Positions 1 through 11,567 of a stretch of DNA of 44,230 bases are shown in pieces (the first letter of the stretch is position 1; every line of letters starts with the position of its first letter). Below the pieces are notes generated by a model. The model was not told where the DNA came from. It did no database searches and saw only the letters and a program-made list of their open reading frames with translations. The position numbers and the translations under genes are program-made. Source of the DNA: Marinobacter sp. (GTDB taxonomy: Bacteria > Pseudomonadota > Gammaproteobacteria > Pseudomonadales > Oleiphilaceae); contig JAAZVL010000005.1 in assembly GCA_018623515.1 (NCBI GenBank), positions 1 to 44,230 on the forward strand. Reading direction: 5' to 3'.

Positions 1-2
1 CC

Positions 3-2768
3 TCAGTTCAGGGGCGTGAGCAGCTCCCCTTCGGGGCTGAACAGGATAATCATCCGGTCCTCCCCCGAGCGCACCAGCGCGGTGATTTCATCATCCCGGT
101 AGTTGGCGAGCCGCTGGACGGACGTCTCTCCGGACGCCAGTTGATAGCGCCATTCGTTCCGGAATGCCGGCTCGCTGTCATCGGTTTCAACTGTCTCAAC
201 CAGAGAAATGCGGCTAACAATGCCCCGGGTCTGACCTGATGAAGGAATCGCATCCCCGGTGAAGTTGCCGTCGGTGTCGCCTCCGGCCACCATATCGCCA
301 TCAAACCCGGTCAGCCCGTTCATGGTCTCCCGTGCAGCGTCATCACCGTCATTCAGCGTATAGGCCCTGACCGGGACACCATTTGAGGAATAGGACAACA
401 GGAATCCGGCCTGACTGGACACCGGCTCACGCACCAGGCGTTGGCTATCATCATCGCCGGTGATGACGGAATAATCTCCGTCACTCTCGCCCAGCAACCA
501 GAGGTTATTGCCACTGAACAGGCCAGCGGTGACCTTTTCATCACCCGCCGTCCCCACCTGATAAACCGTGGGAGGGGTGTTCGCGCCGCCGGCGGCGTAA
601 AAGTACGCATCTTCCCCACCAATCACCCCGGCACCCCCGACCGATCCGGCGGCCGAGCCGAACACCATAGGTGATGTGGCCAGCACCGAACTGCCGGCCA
701 CGGCGTCGTCGCCGGTGGATCCCACCTGTCGGGTCCAGGCGACTTCGGGCACCGGTGTATCGCCGTCCAGAACGGTATCGATCCGCTGCAGGAAACTGTC
801 CACACCGCCGGCCGAACTCTGTCCCCGCCAGGTCCCGGTGGTTTCACCGGCCAGGATCACATAGCCCAAGTCGGGATTGATCCCGGCATCCCTGATCCGG
901 TCATCACCTTCGGTGCCACTGCGCAGTGTCCAGTAGGGAACGTACTCACCCCCATTGAAATCACCGTCGAACCGGAACACCGACACGACAACGTCTTCAA
1001 GGGCTATCCCTCCCTCCATGAGTGTCGCCCCCGGAATGTTTTCGGCAGTGCTGTAAGCAACGACTAATTCGTTCCTGTCCACCTTGGTGTTGTTCTCGGT
1101 AACCTTCCGGGTCACCGTGCCGATGACCGGCGACGAGGCAGCGATGCTGATGCCTTCCGGCGTGACACCCGCTTCCTGGAGCAGGTTGCCTTTCTGGTCG
1201 ATGATCCTGACCTTGACGCGGTTGCCGTCGGCACTGTCATAACCGGCCAGGAAAAGCCGGCCATTGTGACCCAGGGCCATGTCCGTGGGCACGAAACCGC
1301 TCGCCGGCAGAAAAATCGGTGCCGTCAGCTCGTTAAGGCTGATACGAAGCAGATCTTCCGAAGCCGGCCGGGCATAACCCTCGCGCCCCGCCTGGTAGGC
1401 CTCGTCCAGCGCCAGCTGGATAAAACGGTCGGCAAGGTCGGGGTTGGAATAGCTATCCGCCGGCACATGTACACGGAAGGTGACCTCATCCTGATCAGCC
1501 GGGAAGCTCAGGGTCGGATTCTCAACCCAGAGCCCGTTCTCCTGCTGCTCGATCACAAACTCGCTGTCGAGTCGTGCGGCGGAGCTCTCGGAATGGATCA
1601 GACGGGCCTGCACGATGCCATCCCGTTCCCCCCTCAGAATAGCCCGGTACTCCCGGAGGTCGCCCACATTCAGTGTGTCCCGTAGCCCACCGTTCAGGGT
1701 TTCCAGGGCAACCACCGGCTCATTGTCATCAATGGTAACGGTCGTCTGAACCCCGCCGTTATTGGCACCGAGACCGGCGAGGCCGGAACGGACCTCGGTC
1801 AGGGTCAGTCGTGCAGACTCGGAAAGCTCGGCGAAGCTGTCCTCGACCACCTCCAGGCGGATATAGCATTCGGTGATTCCCGGCTCGAGGGTGACGACAC
1901 CCCGGGTCAGATAACCATTGTCATCCGCGTCATAGGTCAGGTAGCCGAGCGAATTGCCGTTTTCATCCACCGGTGGCGAAGAATCGGTGCCCAGCCCCAC
2001 AATGTCTTTGCCGACAATCGCGTCGCTGGCGTTGGCGGCGCTGAAATCACAGCGTTGATGGGGCGGACTGCCACTGAACGAAGGGTCGCATCGGGTTGGA
2101 TCGTATTGGGAACTCAGTTCGAAGGCAACTCCGACGCGGGTCACCGAAGGCTTGTCGAGGCTCACCCTGACAGCTACCTGACGGGTGGGCCGGGTCACTT
2201 CCTTTTCACCATTAACCGCGCCTGACTCGTCATAAGTATTAATGGTAAAGGTATGCTGTCCCGGCTCGGACAGGTCCGGCAACGCACAGTGCTCCCCTCC
2301 CGGAGCCGCAAGTTCCGGCACCTCACCCTCGGTAAAACTGCCTGCTTCCAAAGCCAGGGGGTTGTAACGCACTTCGATATCGAACGGCATGGTACCGGCG
2401 AGGCTACCGTCCGTGGTCACCAGATTGATGTCTTCGGTCTTGCCGAGATCTGCCTCACCCCGGCTGCCTCCGGTCAGGCCGGGCACGCCGTACATGATCA
2501 CACCCTGGCGGGCCTTGTTGCTGATGTCCTCCAGCGCCAGCCAGGACGGCGCGTTGGTCAGGCTGTAGTCAAGAATGCCTTCGCCCCCGTAGGCGCCCCA
2601 GTTGTAGTAATACTCGACACCCAGGTAAGCGGTGGAAGGCGGCGCCCCAAGAATGGTTGGCTGATCCGGGTCTTTCTCGGTTTTACAGCCAACGAGACCA
2701 GTCAGGAGAAGGATCAGGCCGGTACAGCGGAGACCGGAAATAATGCGGGAACAACTATCGGCGCGCAT
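3..2768 (-). CDS. Large surface lipoprotein with putative Ig-like, Calx-beta and propeller-like repeats
   Basis: The 921-residue product starts with a lipoprotein signal peptide. A hydrophobic stretch ends in a lipobox, LVGC, with the acylated Cys at about residue 28. The next residues are Lys-Thr, not Asp, which suggests outer-membrane sorting. Residues 35-135 look like a putative-Ig (He_PIG-type) fold, with the PSWLAL and GVPG signatures. Residues 190-350 resemble a Calx-beta domain ending in TIDDNEP, and a second Calx-beta-like stretch follows to about 480. The C-terminal 440 residues carry irregular Gly/Asp-rich repeats such as WTRQVGSTGDDA, similar to SBBP beta-propeller blades. The stop codon lies at the window edge, so the gene is complete. 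It is monocistronic as far as can be seen, with ligA upstream on the same strand. Surface binding or adhesion is inferred only; no enzymatic motif is visible. Confidence 0.8.
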   Translation of the reverse strand: MRADSCSRIISGLRCTGLILLLTGLVGCKTEKDPDQPTILGAPPSTAYLGVEYYYNWGAYGGEGILDYSLTNAPSWLALEDISNKARQGVIMYGVPGLTGGSRGEADLGKTEDINLVTTDGSLAGTMPFDIEVRYNPLALEAGSFTEGEVPELAAPGGEHCALPDLSEPGQHTFTINTYDESGAVNGEKEVTRPTRQVAVRVSLDKPSVTRVGVAFELSSQYDPTRCDPSFSGSPPHQRCDFSAANASDAIVGKDIVGLGTDSSPPVDENGNSLGYLTYDADDNGYLTRGVVTLEPGITECYIRLEVVEDSFAELSESARLTLTEVRSGLAGLGANNGGVQTTVTIDDNEPVVALETLNGGLRDTLNVGDLREYRAILRGERDGIVQARLIHSESSAARLDSEFVIEQQENGLWVENPTLSFPADQDEVTFRVHVPADSYSNPDLADRFIQLALDEAYQAGREGYARPASEDLLRISLNELTAPIFLPASGFVPTDMALGHNGRLFLAGYDSADGNRVKVRIIDQKGNLLQEAGVTPEGISIAASSPVIGTVTRKVTENNTKVDRNELVVAYSTAENIPGATLMEGGIALEDVVVSVFRFDGDFNGGEYVPYWTLRSGTEGDDRIRDAGINPDLGYVILAGETTGTWRGQSSAGGVDSFLQRIDTVLDGDTPVPEVAWTRQVGSTGDDAVAGSSVLATSPMVFGSAAGSVGGAGVIGGEDAYFYAAGGANTPPTVYQVGTAGDEKVTAGLFSGNNLWLLGESDGDYSVITGDDDSQRLVREPVSSQAGFLLSYSSNGVPVRAYTLNDGDDAARETMNGLTGFDGDMVAGGDTDGNFTGDAIPSSGQTRGIVSRISLVETVETDDSEPAFRNEWRYQLASGETSVQRLANYRDDEITALVRSGEDRMIILFSPEGELLTPLN

Positions 2769-2953
2769 GGAAAAGTCCGTTTCGGAGCGTTGTTATTGTG
2801 GGTGTGCGCCGGCCGCTGGGGCTTATTTACACACCGTTACAGAACAACGCCATGGTAGCCAATTTGTTGAGTGCAGGATCTGCGCGAGTTCTCAGAATCG
2901 CTGCCCGCAAACCTCGCTGATCTGCAGGCAGCCGCGCCAATGTGATGCGGGAC

Positions 2954-5050
<2,097 letters not shown>

Positions 5051-5059
5051 TTACGACCA

Positions 5060-6127
5060 TCAAACCCGCTGGGATCGCTGCTTGCGTTCGAACTCACGGA
5101 TACGCTGGCGGCAATGCTCGATGGTTTGCGGCGTCATCACGCTACGCCGTTCGTCCTTGAGTTCGCCTCCAAGATTTCGCACGACTGCCTGGGCGGTCTC
5201 CAGCATGAAATCAAAGGCCTGAAGTGGCTTGGACGGACCGGGCAGGCTCATGAAGAAACTGATTCCCGGCGTCTTCAGACCCGGAATGTCGGCGGGCTTG
5301 AAAGTGCCGGGCTCCACGGCATTGGCTACGCTGAACTGCACCGGGCTGGTGGTGTCCGCTTCCTCGTGGCGGTGGTAGATGTCCATGTCGCCATGCTCAA
5401 GACCACAGGCCTCGAACAGTTTCTTGAGGGCGGTGCCGGTGAATTCTTCACCACTGCGGGCGAGTATGTTGATCACGATCACTTCCCGGGCCTCCGGGCG
5501 GTTCGCACCGGCCAGCGGCTGGTCGGAGCGCCGCGCTGTGGGCGTTCTCCGGGCCGTATCTTCCTCTACCTCACTGGTGACAATCGGGGGAACATTCTCT
5601 GTTGGCGATGGCTCGGCAACCTGAGGCTCCTCAGCAACTTCGGTCTCTGGAGGCCAGGCTGGTGATTCCGCACGCACAGTCCGGGGCTCGCCAATGATGC
5701 CATCATCAACCGTTTCTTCGTCCCGGGCACCCCAGCCGGCGTCCTGGATGTAGTCATCCTGATCGGCGGACGACAGGTACTCATCGTCAACCGCGTCGGC
5801 TTCAGGCGCCGCGGGCCGCTCTGGCGCGCGGGCTTCCTTGGCCGGCCGGGTCGGTTTGGGCGGTGGGTTGCCAAAGCGGCTGGACTTCTCGGGTTTGACG
5901 TAACCCCGCTCCTCCAGGACATCCCGGGAGATCGTCCGGGCACCGCCATTAGGCAGTTCGGGGTTGTAGTCCTCTTCGAGGGGAGATTCGTCGAGGTCGT
6001 CCGCGCCCATACCCGACGAGATAGCCATAGACTCCTTCCGGGCCCGTCGCATCCGGCGGATACCGTCGATTACAATGCCAAGAATAACCAGGGTACCTAT
6101 GGCGATTAACCATTCCCTAAGAGACAT
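5060..6127 (-). CDS. zipA: Cell division protein ZipA
   Basis: ZipA is a bitopic inner-membrane protein that tethers and bundles FtsZ at the division ring. The 355-residue product begins with an N-terminal membrane anchor (about residues 5-22, WLIAIGTLVILGIVIDGI) followed by a basic cluster RRMRRARK. A long acidic and Pro-rich linker runs to about 210. The C-terminal FtsZ-binding domain follows (VIVINILARSGEEFTGTALKKLF, then FMLETAQAVVRNLGGEL). This architecture is diagnostic. It lies between smc and ligA, an order shared with Pseudomonas. Its 3' end is closed by a strong terminator, and a plausible promoter lies upstream, so it may be transcribed separately from smc. Confidence 0.93.
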   Translation of the reverse strand: MSLREWLIAIGTLVILGIVIDGIRRMRRARKESMAISSGMGADDLDESPLEEDYNPELPNGGARTISRDVLEERGYVKPEKSSRFGNPPPKPTRPAKEARAPERPAAPEADAVDDEYLSSADQDDYIQDAGWGARDEETVDDGIIGEPRTVRAESPAWPPETEVAEEPQVAEPSPTENVPPIVTSEVEEDTARRTPTARRSDQPLAGANRPEAREVIVINILARSGEEFTGTALKKLFEACGLEHGDMDIYHRHEEADTTSPVQFSVANAVEPGTFKPADIPGLKTPGISFFMSLPGPSKPLQAFDFMLETAQAVVRNLGGELKDERRSVMTPQTIEHCRQRIREFERKQRSQRV

Positions 6128-6165
6128 AGTGCTGCTGTCCTGTCTGCAGGTTCAATAATCTTGCT

Positions 6166-6194
6166 ACTCTAAGAAAAGCCCGTAACGAATACAA
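6166..6194 (-). promoter_or_regulatory. Possible sigma-70 promoter for zipA
   Basis: Minus-strand TTGTAT, a 17-base spacer, then TAGAGT, about 40 bases before the zipA start. The -10 matches consensus at 4 of 6 positions and the -35 at only 3, so this is tentative. Confidence 0.35.
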
Positions 6195-6255
6195 CGCACA
6201 GCCGGGCCAGATGGCGTTTTTGTCATCCTTGATGGCCTTTCAACCAGCGCAGGCA

Positions 6256-9200
6256 TCAGGCCTCGGCCAGGGCTGTGGCTTCCTCCACGTCCACCGATAC
6301 CAGGCGCGAACACCCCGGTTCGTGCATGGTCACCCCCATCAATTGATCCGCCATCTCCATGGCGATCTTGTTGTGGGTAATGTAGATGAACTGCACCTGT
6401 TTCGACATCTCCTTGACCATATTGGCGTAGCGGCCGACGTTGGCATCATCCAGCGGTGCATCAACCTCGTCCAGCATACAGAACGGCGCCGGATTCAATT
6501 GGAAGATGGAGAACACCAGGGCGATGGCCGTCAGTGCCTTTTCGCCACCGGACAACAGATGGATGGTGCTGTTCTTCTTGCCCGGGGGCCGCGCCATAAT
6601 GGCGACGCCGGTTTCCAGCAGGTCCTCTCCGGTCAGTTCCAGATAGGCGTTACCACCGCCAAACACTTTCGGGAAGAGAGCCTGCAGGCCGCCGTTTACC
6701 TGATCGAAGGTTTCCTTGAAACGCTGGCGGGTCTCCCGGTCGATCTTGCGAATGGCGTTATCCAGCGTTTCCAGGGCTTCCATCAGATCTTCGTGCTGGC
6801 TATCCAGGTAGGTCTTGCGCTCACTCTGGACCTGGTATTCCTCGATAGCCGCCAGGTTGATGGCGCCGAGCCGCTGGATGCGATTGCCGATTTTTTCCAG
6901 CTCCTCCGCCCAGTCTTTCTCATTGGCGCCCTCCGGCAGCTGTTCCAACACCTCCTGCAGTTTCACATCCAGCTCGGTCAGCTGCTCGATGTGGTTGCCG
7001 GAGCGGATTTCCAGCGCCTGGGACTCCATCTTGAGTTTTTCCAGCCGGGCGCGAACATCCTGGATCTCATGGTCAATTCGGCTTCGGGCCTGCTCCTTCT
7101 CGCGAACCTCCCGGTCAATCTCTTCCAGGGAGTCCCTGGCCGCACTAAGCTTCTCTTCTTCCGCCAGCCTGCGATCCAGCAGGCCTTCGAGCTGCATCTG
7201 CAGGTCTTCCATGGGCTCCTCGGCACTCTCCCGCGCCTCCCGCAGAATCTCAATACGCTCCTGGATCCGCTCCCTCTGGAGCTGCATCCGCTCAATGGTT
7301 TGTTTGAGGCCCTCGCGCTGGCTGTTCAGGGTCTGGATCTGTAGCTGCAGCTGGTGGGCATGGTCCCGGTCATGACGGGCCTCCTGGCGCAGGCGGTCCA
7401 GGTTCTCGCGCAGCGCATCTCTCTGCTCCAGCAACCTTTCCTTTTCTTCGTCACTGTCCTCGGTGGAGGCCAGGGCCTGCTGCCATTCCTCCCGGGCCAT
7501 TTGCAGGCTTTCCTGCTGGTCCTCGAGGCTGACGGACACGTCCTCACGATCCTCGTTGATCCGATGCAGCCGGGCGTCGATCTGCTCGGCCCGGGCCTTG
7601 AGCCCTGAGATCCGGGAGCCGAGGCTGCTCAGCTCACGCTCGGCATCGGACAGTGACCCCTGGGCATCCTCCCGGGTTGCTTCTGCTCTCTCGGTGCGCT
7701 CCTGCAGTTGCTCCAGGCGTTCGTTGGCCTTTGCCATGGCTTCCTCGGCGCTGGCAAGTTGTTCTGTCAGCCCGGCTACTTTTTTCTGGCGTTCGATTAC
7801 CCCTACCTGGCCCGCGTCCGAATCTGGCATCAGGATCCAGTCACGGGCGACCCAGACACCTTCCCGGGTGATCAGGCTCTGGCCTGCACCCAGGCTCGCC
7901 CGCGAGGCCAGTGCGTCTTCCAGGTTGTCAGCGGTGTCGATGCCGTCGAGCATCGCGGTGACCGCCGGAACGCCAGAAACCCGGGCAGCCAGCCCGGCAG
8001 CAGTCCCGGACTCTCGGGAACCGTCATCCACAACAGCCAATCCCCGCGGCGCGTCCGCCATGGCACCGGAGAGTTCTGCGATGCCCGGTAGCGCCAGCCC
8101 CTGGGTGAACCGGCCAATGACCTGTTCCACGGCGAATTCCCAGCCGTCGTCGATCCGCAGGCGTGAAGCCACGCGCGGAGCATCCAACAGGTCATGTTCG
8201 GAGAGCCATGACTGCAGCTGATCGTCCTGACTGCCGAGCTGCTCATCCAGCAATGCCTGCTGGGATTCGAGAGACGCCCGCAGGCTCTGGACCCGCTGAC
8301 GCTCCCCGGACAGGGCATTTTCCGCCTCGCGCTGTTGCTGACGGGCCTCATAGAGCTCATCCTGGATATCCGCGATGCGCTCGGAGGCCTCCTCCCGCTG
8401 AAGTTCCAGGGTTTCCTGTTGCTCCAGCAAGGATTCCAGTTCGGCCCGGTCCATCTGGCCTTCGAGCAGTTCACGCTCGTCTTCCAGTTTCCGGCTGCGG
8501 TTCCGGAGCTGTTCGATGGCGTCTTCCAGGGAGCGGATCCGGGACTGGGCCAGCTCCGCCTGGCGGCGCGCATCGGAAGAGCGGGTACTGAAGTCTTCCC
8601 ATTTGTGCTGCCAGTCGCTCATGGCGTCTTCAGCCTGCTGCAGCTTTTCACCGGACTCCTCGGAACGGATCGCCAGGGCTTCCTGTTCCGGCTCCATCAT
8701 ATCCAGTTCTTCCTGGATGCCGGCCAGCTTTTCTTCGTCCTGTTCCAGCTCCCGTGCCAGCTCCCGCTCGTTGGCCATGGCCTGGTCCAGCTCGGCCGCG
8801 GTTTGCCGGCTGCGCTCGCGCTGGTGTTCCAGGCTCTGCTCGATTCGCGCGATGTCGGCACCGGCCTCGTAGTAACGGGCCTGGGCGCGGTTGAAATGTT
8901 CGGTGCGCTCCTGGTGACTGTCCCGGAGCGATTCGAGGGAGGTTTCCAGGCTCACCCGCTCGGTCAGGTGTTTTTCCAGTTCCAGCTCGGTATCCCGGAT
9001 CTTGCCACGCCAGGTCTGCAAGTCATTGTCCAGGGACTGCCAGCGCAGCACGGTCAGCTCCGCCTTCTTCTGGCGCTCTTCCTGCTTGTAGGCCTTGTAC
9101 TTCTCCGCGGCAGCAGCCTGGCGCTCGAGATGTTGGAGCTGGCGAGACAGTTCGTCACGGAGGTCAGTCAGGCGCTCGAGGTTTTCCTGGGTGCGGCGGA

Positions 9201-9750
9201 TGCGGTTCTCGGTTTCCCGCCGGCGTTCCTTGTACTTGGAGATGCCCGCGGCTTCCTCGATGTAGACCCGGAGCTCTTCCGGCTTGGCCTCGATCAGCCG
9301 GGAAATCATGCCCTGCTCGATGATGGCGTAGCTACGCGGCCCCAGACCGGTACCGAGGAACAGATCGGTGATGTCGCGACGGCGGCATTTGGCGCCGTTC
9401 ATGAAGTATTCGGACTGGCCTTCCCGGGACACCCGCCGGCGCACGGAGATTTCGTTGAAGCGGGCAAACTCGCCCGGGGCGGACCCGTCGCTGTTGTCGA
9501 ACACCAGTTCGATGGAGGCCTGCCCCACGGGCTTTCGGGCACTGGAGCCGTTGAAGATGACGTCCGTCATGGACTCGCCGCGCAGGTACTTGGCGGAACT
9601 CTCCCCCATGACCCAACGCACCGCATCGATGATGTTCGACTTGCCACAGCCGTTGGGCCCGACCACCGCCGTCATGTTGGAGGGAAACGGCACCGTGGTC
9701 GGGTCGACGAAGGACTTGAAACCGGACAGCTTGATGGACTTCAGGCGCAT
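6256..9750 (-). CDS. smc: Chromosome partition protein Smc
   Basis: Smc is the ATPase core of the bacterial condensin Smc-ScpAB, which extrudes DNA loops and helps resolve replicated chromosomes. The 1164-residue protein has the full family layout. The N-terminal Walker A is GPNGCGKS (31-38). Two long coiled coils rich in Glu, Gln, Arg and Leu flank a hinge around 510-640. The C-terminal ATPase half has the ABC signature LSGGEK (about 1066) and the Walker B region FCMLDEVDAPLDD (about 1090). The ATG lies one base after the stop of the upstream GntR-type gene, which implies coupled translation. The partner genes scpA and scpB are about 2 kb upstream in a separate minus-strand cluster. No MukBEF genes are visible in the window. 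Confidence 0.97.
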   Translation of the reverse strand: MRLKSIKLSGFKSFVDPTTVPFPSNMTAVVGPNGCGKSNIIDAVRWVMGESSAKYLRGESMTDVIFNGSSARKPVGQASIELVFDNSDGSAPGEFARFNEISVRRRVSREGQSEYFMNGAKCRRRDITDLFLGTGLGPRSYAIIEQGMISRLIEAKPEELRVYIEEAAGISKYKERRRETENRIRRTQENLERLTDLRDELSRQLQHLERQAAAAEKYKAYKQEERQKKAELTVLRWQSLDNDLQTWRGKIRDTELELEKHLTERVSLETSLESLRDSHQERTEHFNRAQARYYEAGADIARIEQSLEHQRERSRQTAAELDQAMANERELARELEQDEEKLAGIQEELDMMEPEQEALAIRSEESGEKLQQAEDAMSDWQHKWEDFSTRSSDARRQAELAQSRIRSLEDAIEQLRNRSRKLEDERELLEGQMDRAELESLLEQQETLELQREEASERIADIQDELYEARQQQREAENALSGERQRVQSLRASLESQQALLDEQLGSQDDQLQSWLSEHDLLDAPRVASRLRIDDGWEFAVEQVIGRFTQGLALPGIAELSGAMADAPRGLAVVDDGSRESGTAAGLAARVSGVPAVTAMLDGIDTADNLEDALASRASLGAGQSLITREGVWVARDWILMPDSDAGQVGVIERQKKVAGLTEQLASAEEAMAKANERLEQLQERTERAEATREDAQGSLSDAERELSSLGSRISGLKARAEQIDARLHRINEDREDVSVSLEDQQESLQMAREEWQQALASTEDSDEEKERLLEQRDALRENLDRLRQEARHDRDHAHQLQLQIQTLNSQREGLKQTIERMQLQRERIQERIEILREARESAEEPMEDLQMQLEGLLDRRLAEEEKLSAARDSLEEIDREVREKEQARSRIDHEIQDVRARLEKLKMESQALEIRSGNHIEQLTELDVKLQEVLEQLPEGANEKDWAEELEKIGNRIQRLGAINLAAIEEYQVQSERKTYLDSQHEDLMEALETLDNAIRKIDRETRQRFKETFDQVNGGLQALFPKVFGGGNAYLELTGEDLLETGVAIMARPPGKKNSTIHLLSGGEKALTAIALVFSIFQLNPAPFCMLDEVDAPLDDANVGRYANMVKEMSKQVQFIYITHNKIAMEMADQLMGVTMHEPGCSRLVSVDVEEATALAEA

Positions 9751-9751
9751 A

Positions 9752-10435
9752 TCAGGCGCTCTCCTCCTCCCTGAGAATACTCAGTACCTGCTGACGCTGA
9801 TGCTCGCCGAAGGCCTGGATTGCCGCCTGGAGACGGTCGGCGTCGCCTGCCGTGGCTGCATCCGCCAGCTGGCGGAAAAAGGTTGCCGTCTCGTCAATCT
9901 CTTCCCGGAAATGTTCCAGCGCCACAAAGTAGGTGCGGCTGATGGCCGGCCGGAAATTCTCGAGGGTCTCTTCGAGGAACGGATTCTCCACCAGACGGTA
10001 GGCATAGCGCATGACACCGAAGCCGGCGTCGATTACCTGTTCCGCTGCATCGGCACTGTTGGAGTTGAGGGCATCGATGACCGCCTGTAGTTCCCGCACC
10101 TGGCCCATCACGCCGCCGAGCTCTGCGCCGGACCAGCGCTCAAGGACTTTGCGCCCCAGCATGCACAGCAGATCAATATAGATGTCGTAGAGGTTGTTGA
10201 CGCTTTCAGCCGTCAGGCCCGAGACCACGGCGCCCCGGCGGGGAAAGATTTCCACCAGGTGCCGCCGCTGCATGATCAGTAACGCTTCACGCACGGAGCC
10301 GCGGCTGACATTCAAATCGCCGGCGACCTTGAGTTCCTGGATTCGCTCGCCTGGCTTGAGATCGCGGGTGATGATCCTTTGCCCCAGATGCTGGGCAATC
10401 TGTTCGGACAAACTTTCCGGAGCCTGAAACCTCAT
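9752..10435 (-). CDS. GntR-family (FCD/FadR-type) transcriptional regulator
   Basis: The 227-residue protein has an N-terminal winged helix-turn-helix of the GntR type (residues 5-72: LSEQIAQHLGQRIITRDLKPGERI, then NVSRGSVREALLIMQRRHLVEIFPRRGAVV). An all-helical FCD effector-binding domain follows (about 78-215). The ligand is unknown. FCD regulators usually bind small carboxylic acids and repress metabolic genes, but this one sits directly upstream of smc with a single base between its stop and the smc ATG. The same neighbour pair occurs in Pseudomonas. A dyad-symmetric site lies about 25 bases upstream of its start and could be an autoregulatory operator or a CRP-like site. Confidence 0.9.
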   Translation of the reverse strand: MRFQAPESLSEQIAQHLGQRIITRDLKPGERIQELKVAGDLNVSRGSVREALLIMQRRHLVEIFPRRGAVVSGLTAESVNNLYDIYIDLLCMLGRKVLERWSGAELGGVMGQVRELQAVIDALNSNSADAAEQVIDAGFGVMRYAYRLVENPFLEETLENFRPAISRTYFVALEHFREEIDETATFFRQLADAATAGDADRLQAAIQAFGEHQRQQVLSILREEESA

Positions 10436-10457
10436 AAATTCTGGCGCTCACTTCCTG

Positions 10458-10473
10458 GGTGAATACAGTCACA
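10458..10473 (-). promoter_or_regulatory. CRP/Vfr-like or GntR operator-like dyad upstream of the GntR-smc pair
   Basis: The minus strand reads TGTGA-CTGTAT-TCACC, which matches the CRP/Vfr half-sites TGTGA-N6-TCACA at 9 of 10 positions. Roughly one such match is expected by chance in a window of this length, so position is the main argument. Confidence 0.3.
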
Positions 10474-10569
10474 AGCGCTGGAGTTTAGCACAGGCTGGCA
10501 TGGGCCCCACCCCCTTGTCCGACATTTTGATTGCCCACTTCCAATTTTCCCCGGGCACCCTGCCAGGGT

Positions 10570-11532
10570 TTATTTCCTGCCGGGTGAGCGGCGTTGCGCC
10601 CTGGGCTTTTCAGGTGTGGAATCAGCAACCTGCCATTTATTGGCACCGGGCTTTTTGCCTGGCCGGGAAGGCGCCTTGCGTCGGCGGCGATCATGGGCGG
10701 CCTGTTCGCCCGGGGTCTTGGCCGGAATCTCCACCGGCTCCAGCCCCACAGTCCGGCTCAGCAGATCCACTGCCTTCTGATCCAGCTCCTCCCATTTGCC
10801 CACGGTCAGGCGACTGGGCAGGAAGATCGGCCCGTAACGGACCCGCTTGAGCCGGCTCACCTTCACGCCCTGGGATTCCCAGAGCCGGCGAACCTCGCGT
10901 TTCCGGCCTTCCATGAGGGTCACATGGAACCACTGGTTCATGCCCCTGCCGCCAGCTGGTGTAATGTCCGTGAACTTTGCCATACCGTCTTCCAGCAGCA
11001 CCCCTTCCAGCAGGCGCTCGATCATGGCCTCGTCCACCTCGCCGAAGATACGCACGGCGTATTCGCGGTCTATCTCGCTGGACGGATGCATCAGCCGGTT
11101 GGCCAACTCGCCATCGGTGGTGAACAGGACCAGACCCGTGGTGTTGATATCCAGACGGCCGATGGACAACCAGCGGTGGTCCTTCAGCCTCGGCAACCGG
11201 TCAAACACCGTCGGCCGGCCTTCCGGATCCTTACGGGTAGTCACCTCGCCTTCCGGCTTGTTGTAGATCAGTACCCGGCGCAGCACCTCGGCGGCACCGG
11301 ATACGTCCAGCCGTTTGCCATCCAGCTCGAAGCGGTCCTGTGCGGTGGCTTTCTGGCCAGGGCTTACCGGCTGACCGTTGACCGTCAACCGGCCCGCTTC
11401 CATCCAGCCTTCAATTTCCCGTCGGGAACCAACGCCTGCCCGGGCCAGGAGTTTCTGCACCCGCTCCGGGGCATCCGGGTTCGCTTTGTCCTGACGTGTT
11501 GCTGAGCCTTGGCCTGGTCGATCTGACGCCAT
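10570..11532 (-). CDS. rluB: 23S rRNA pseudouridine synthase RluB
   Basis: RluB isomerises a uridine near the peptidyl-transferase centre of 23S rRNA (position 2605 in E. coli). The 320-residue protein has an S4 RNA-binding domain (about 23-75, RVQKLLARAGVGSRREIEGWM). The RsuA/RluB-type catalytic domain follows, with the nucleophilic Asp in GRLDINTTGL (Asp about 128). NKPEGEVTT and the tail segment HVTLMEGRKREVRRLW also match the family. The basic tail (RRRRKAPSRPGKKPG) is typical of RluB. It is the last gene after scpA and scpB on the minus strand. A short dyad (ACCCT/AGGGT) abuts the stop codon but has no U-tract. Confidence 0.94.
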   Translation of the reverse strand: MASDRPGQGSATRQDKANPDAPERVQKLLARAGVGSRREIEGWMEAGRLTVNGQPVSPGQKATAQDRFELDGKRLDVSGAAEVLRRVLIYNKPEGEVTTRKDPEGRPTVFDRLPRLKDHRWLSIGRLDINTTGLVLFTTDGELANRLMHPSSEIDREYAVRIFGEVDEAMIERLLEGVLLEDGMAKFTDITPAGGRGMNQWFHVTLMEGRKREVRRLWESQGVKVSRLKRVRYGPIFLPSRLTVGKWEELDQKAVDLLSRTVGLEPVEIPAKTPGEQAAHDRRRRKAPSRPGKKPGANKWQVADSTPEKPRAQRRSPGRK

Positions 11533-11567
11533 GGTTAAATCCTTGATAATGACTGACGTGTATGTGG

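Noticed and set aside
8335-9774. 479-codon plus-strand ORF across smc
   Set aside because: Antisense to the smc coiled coil, whose Glu/Gln/Arg codons give Leu/Phe/Val-rich shadows.
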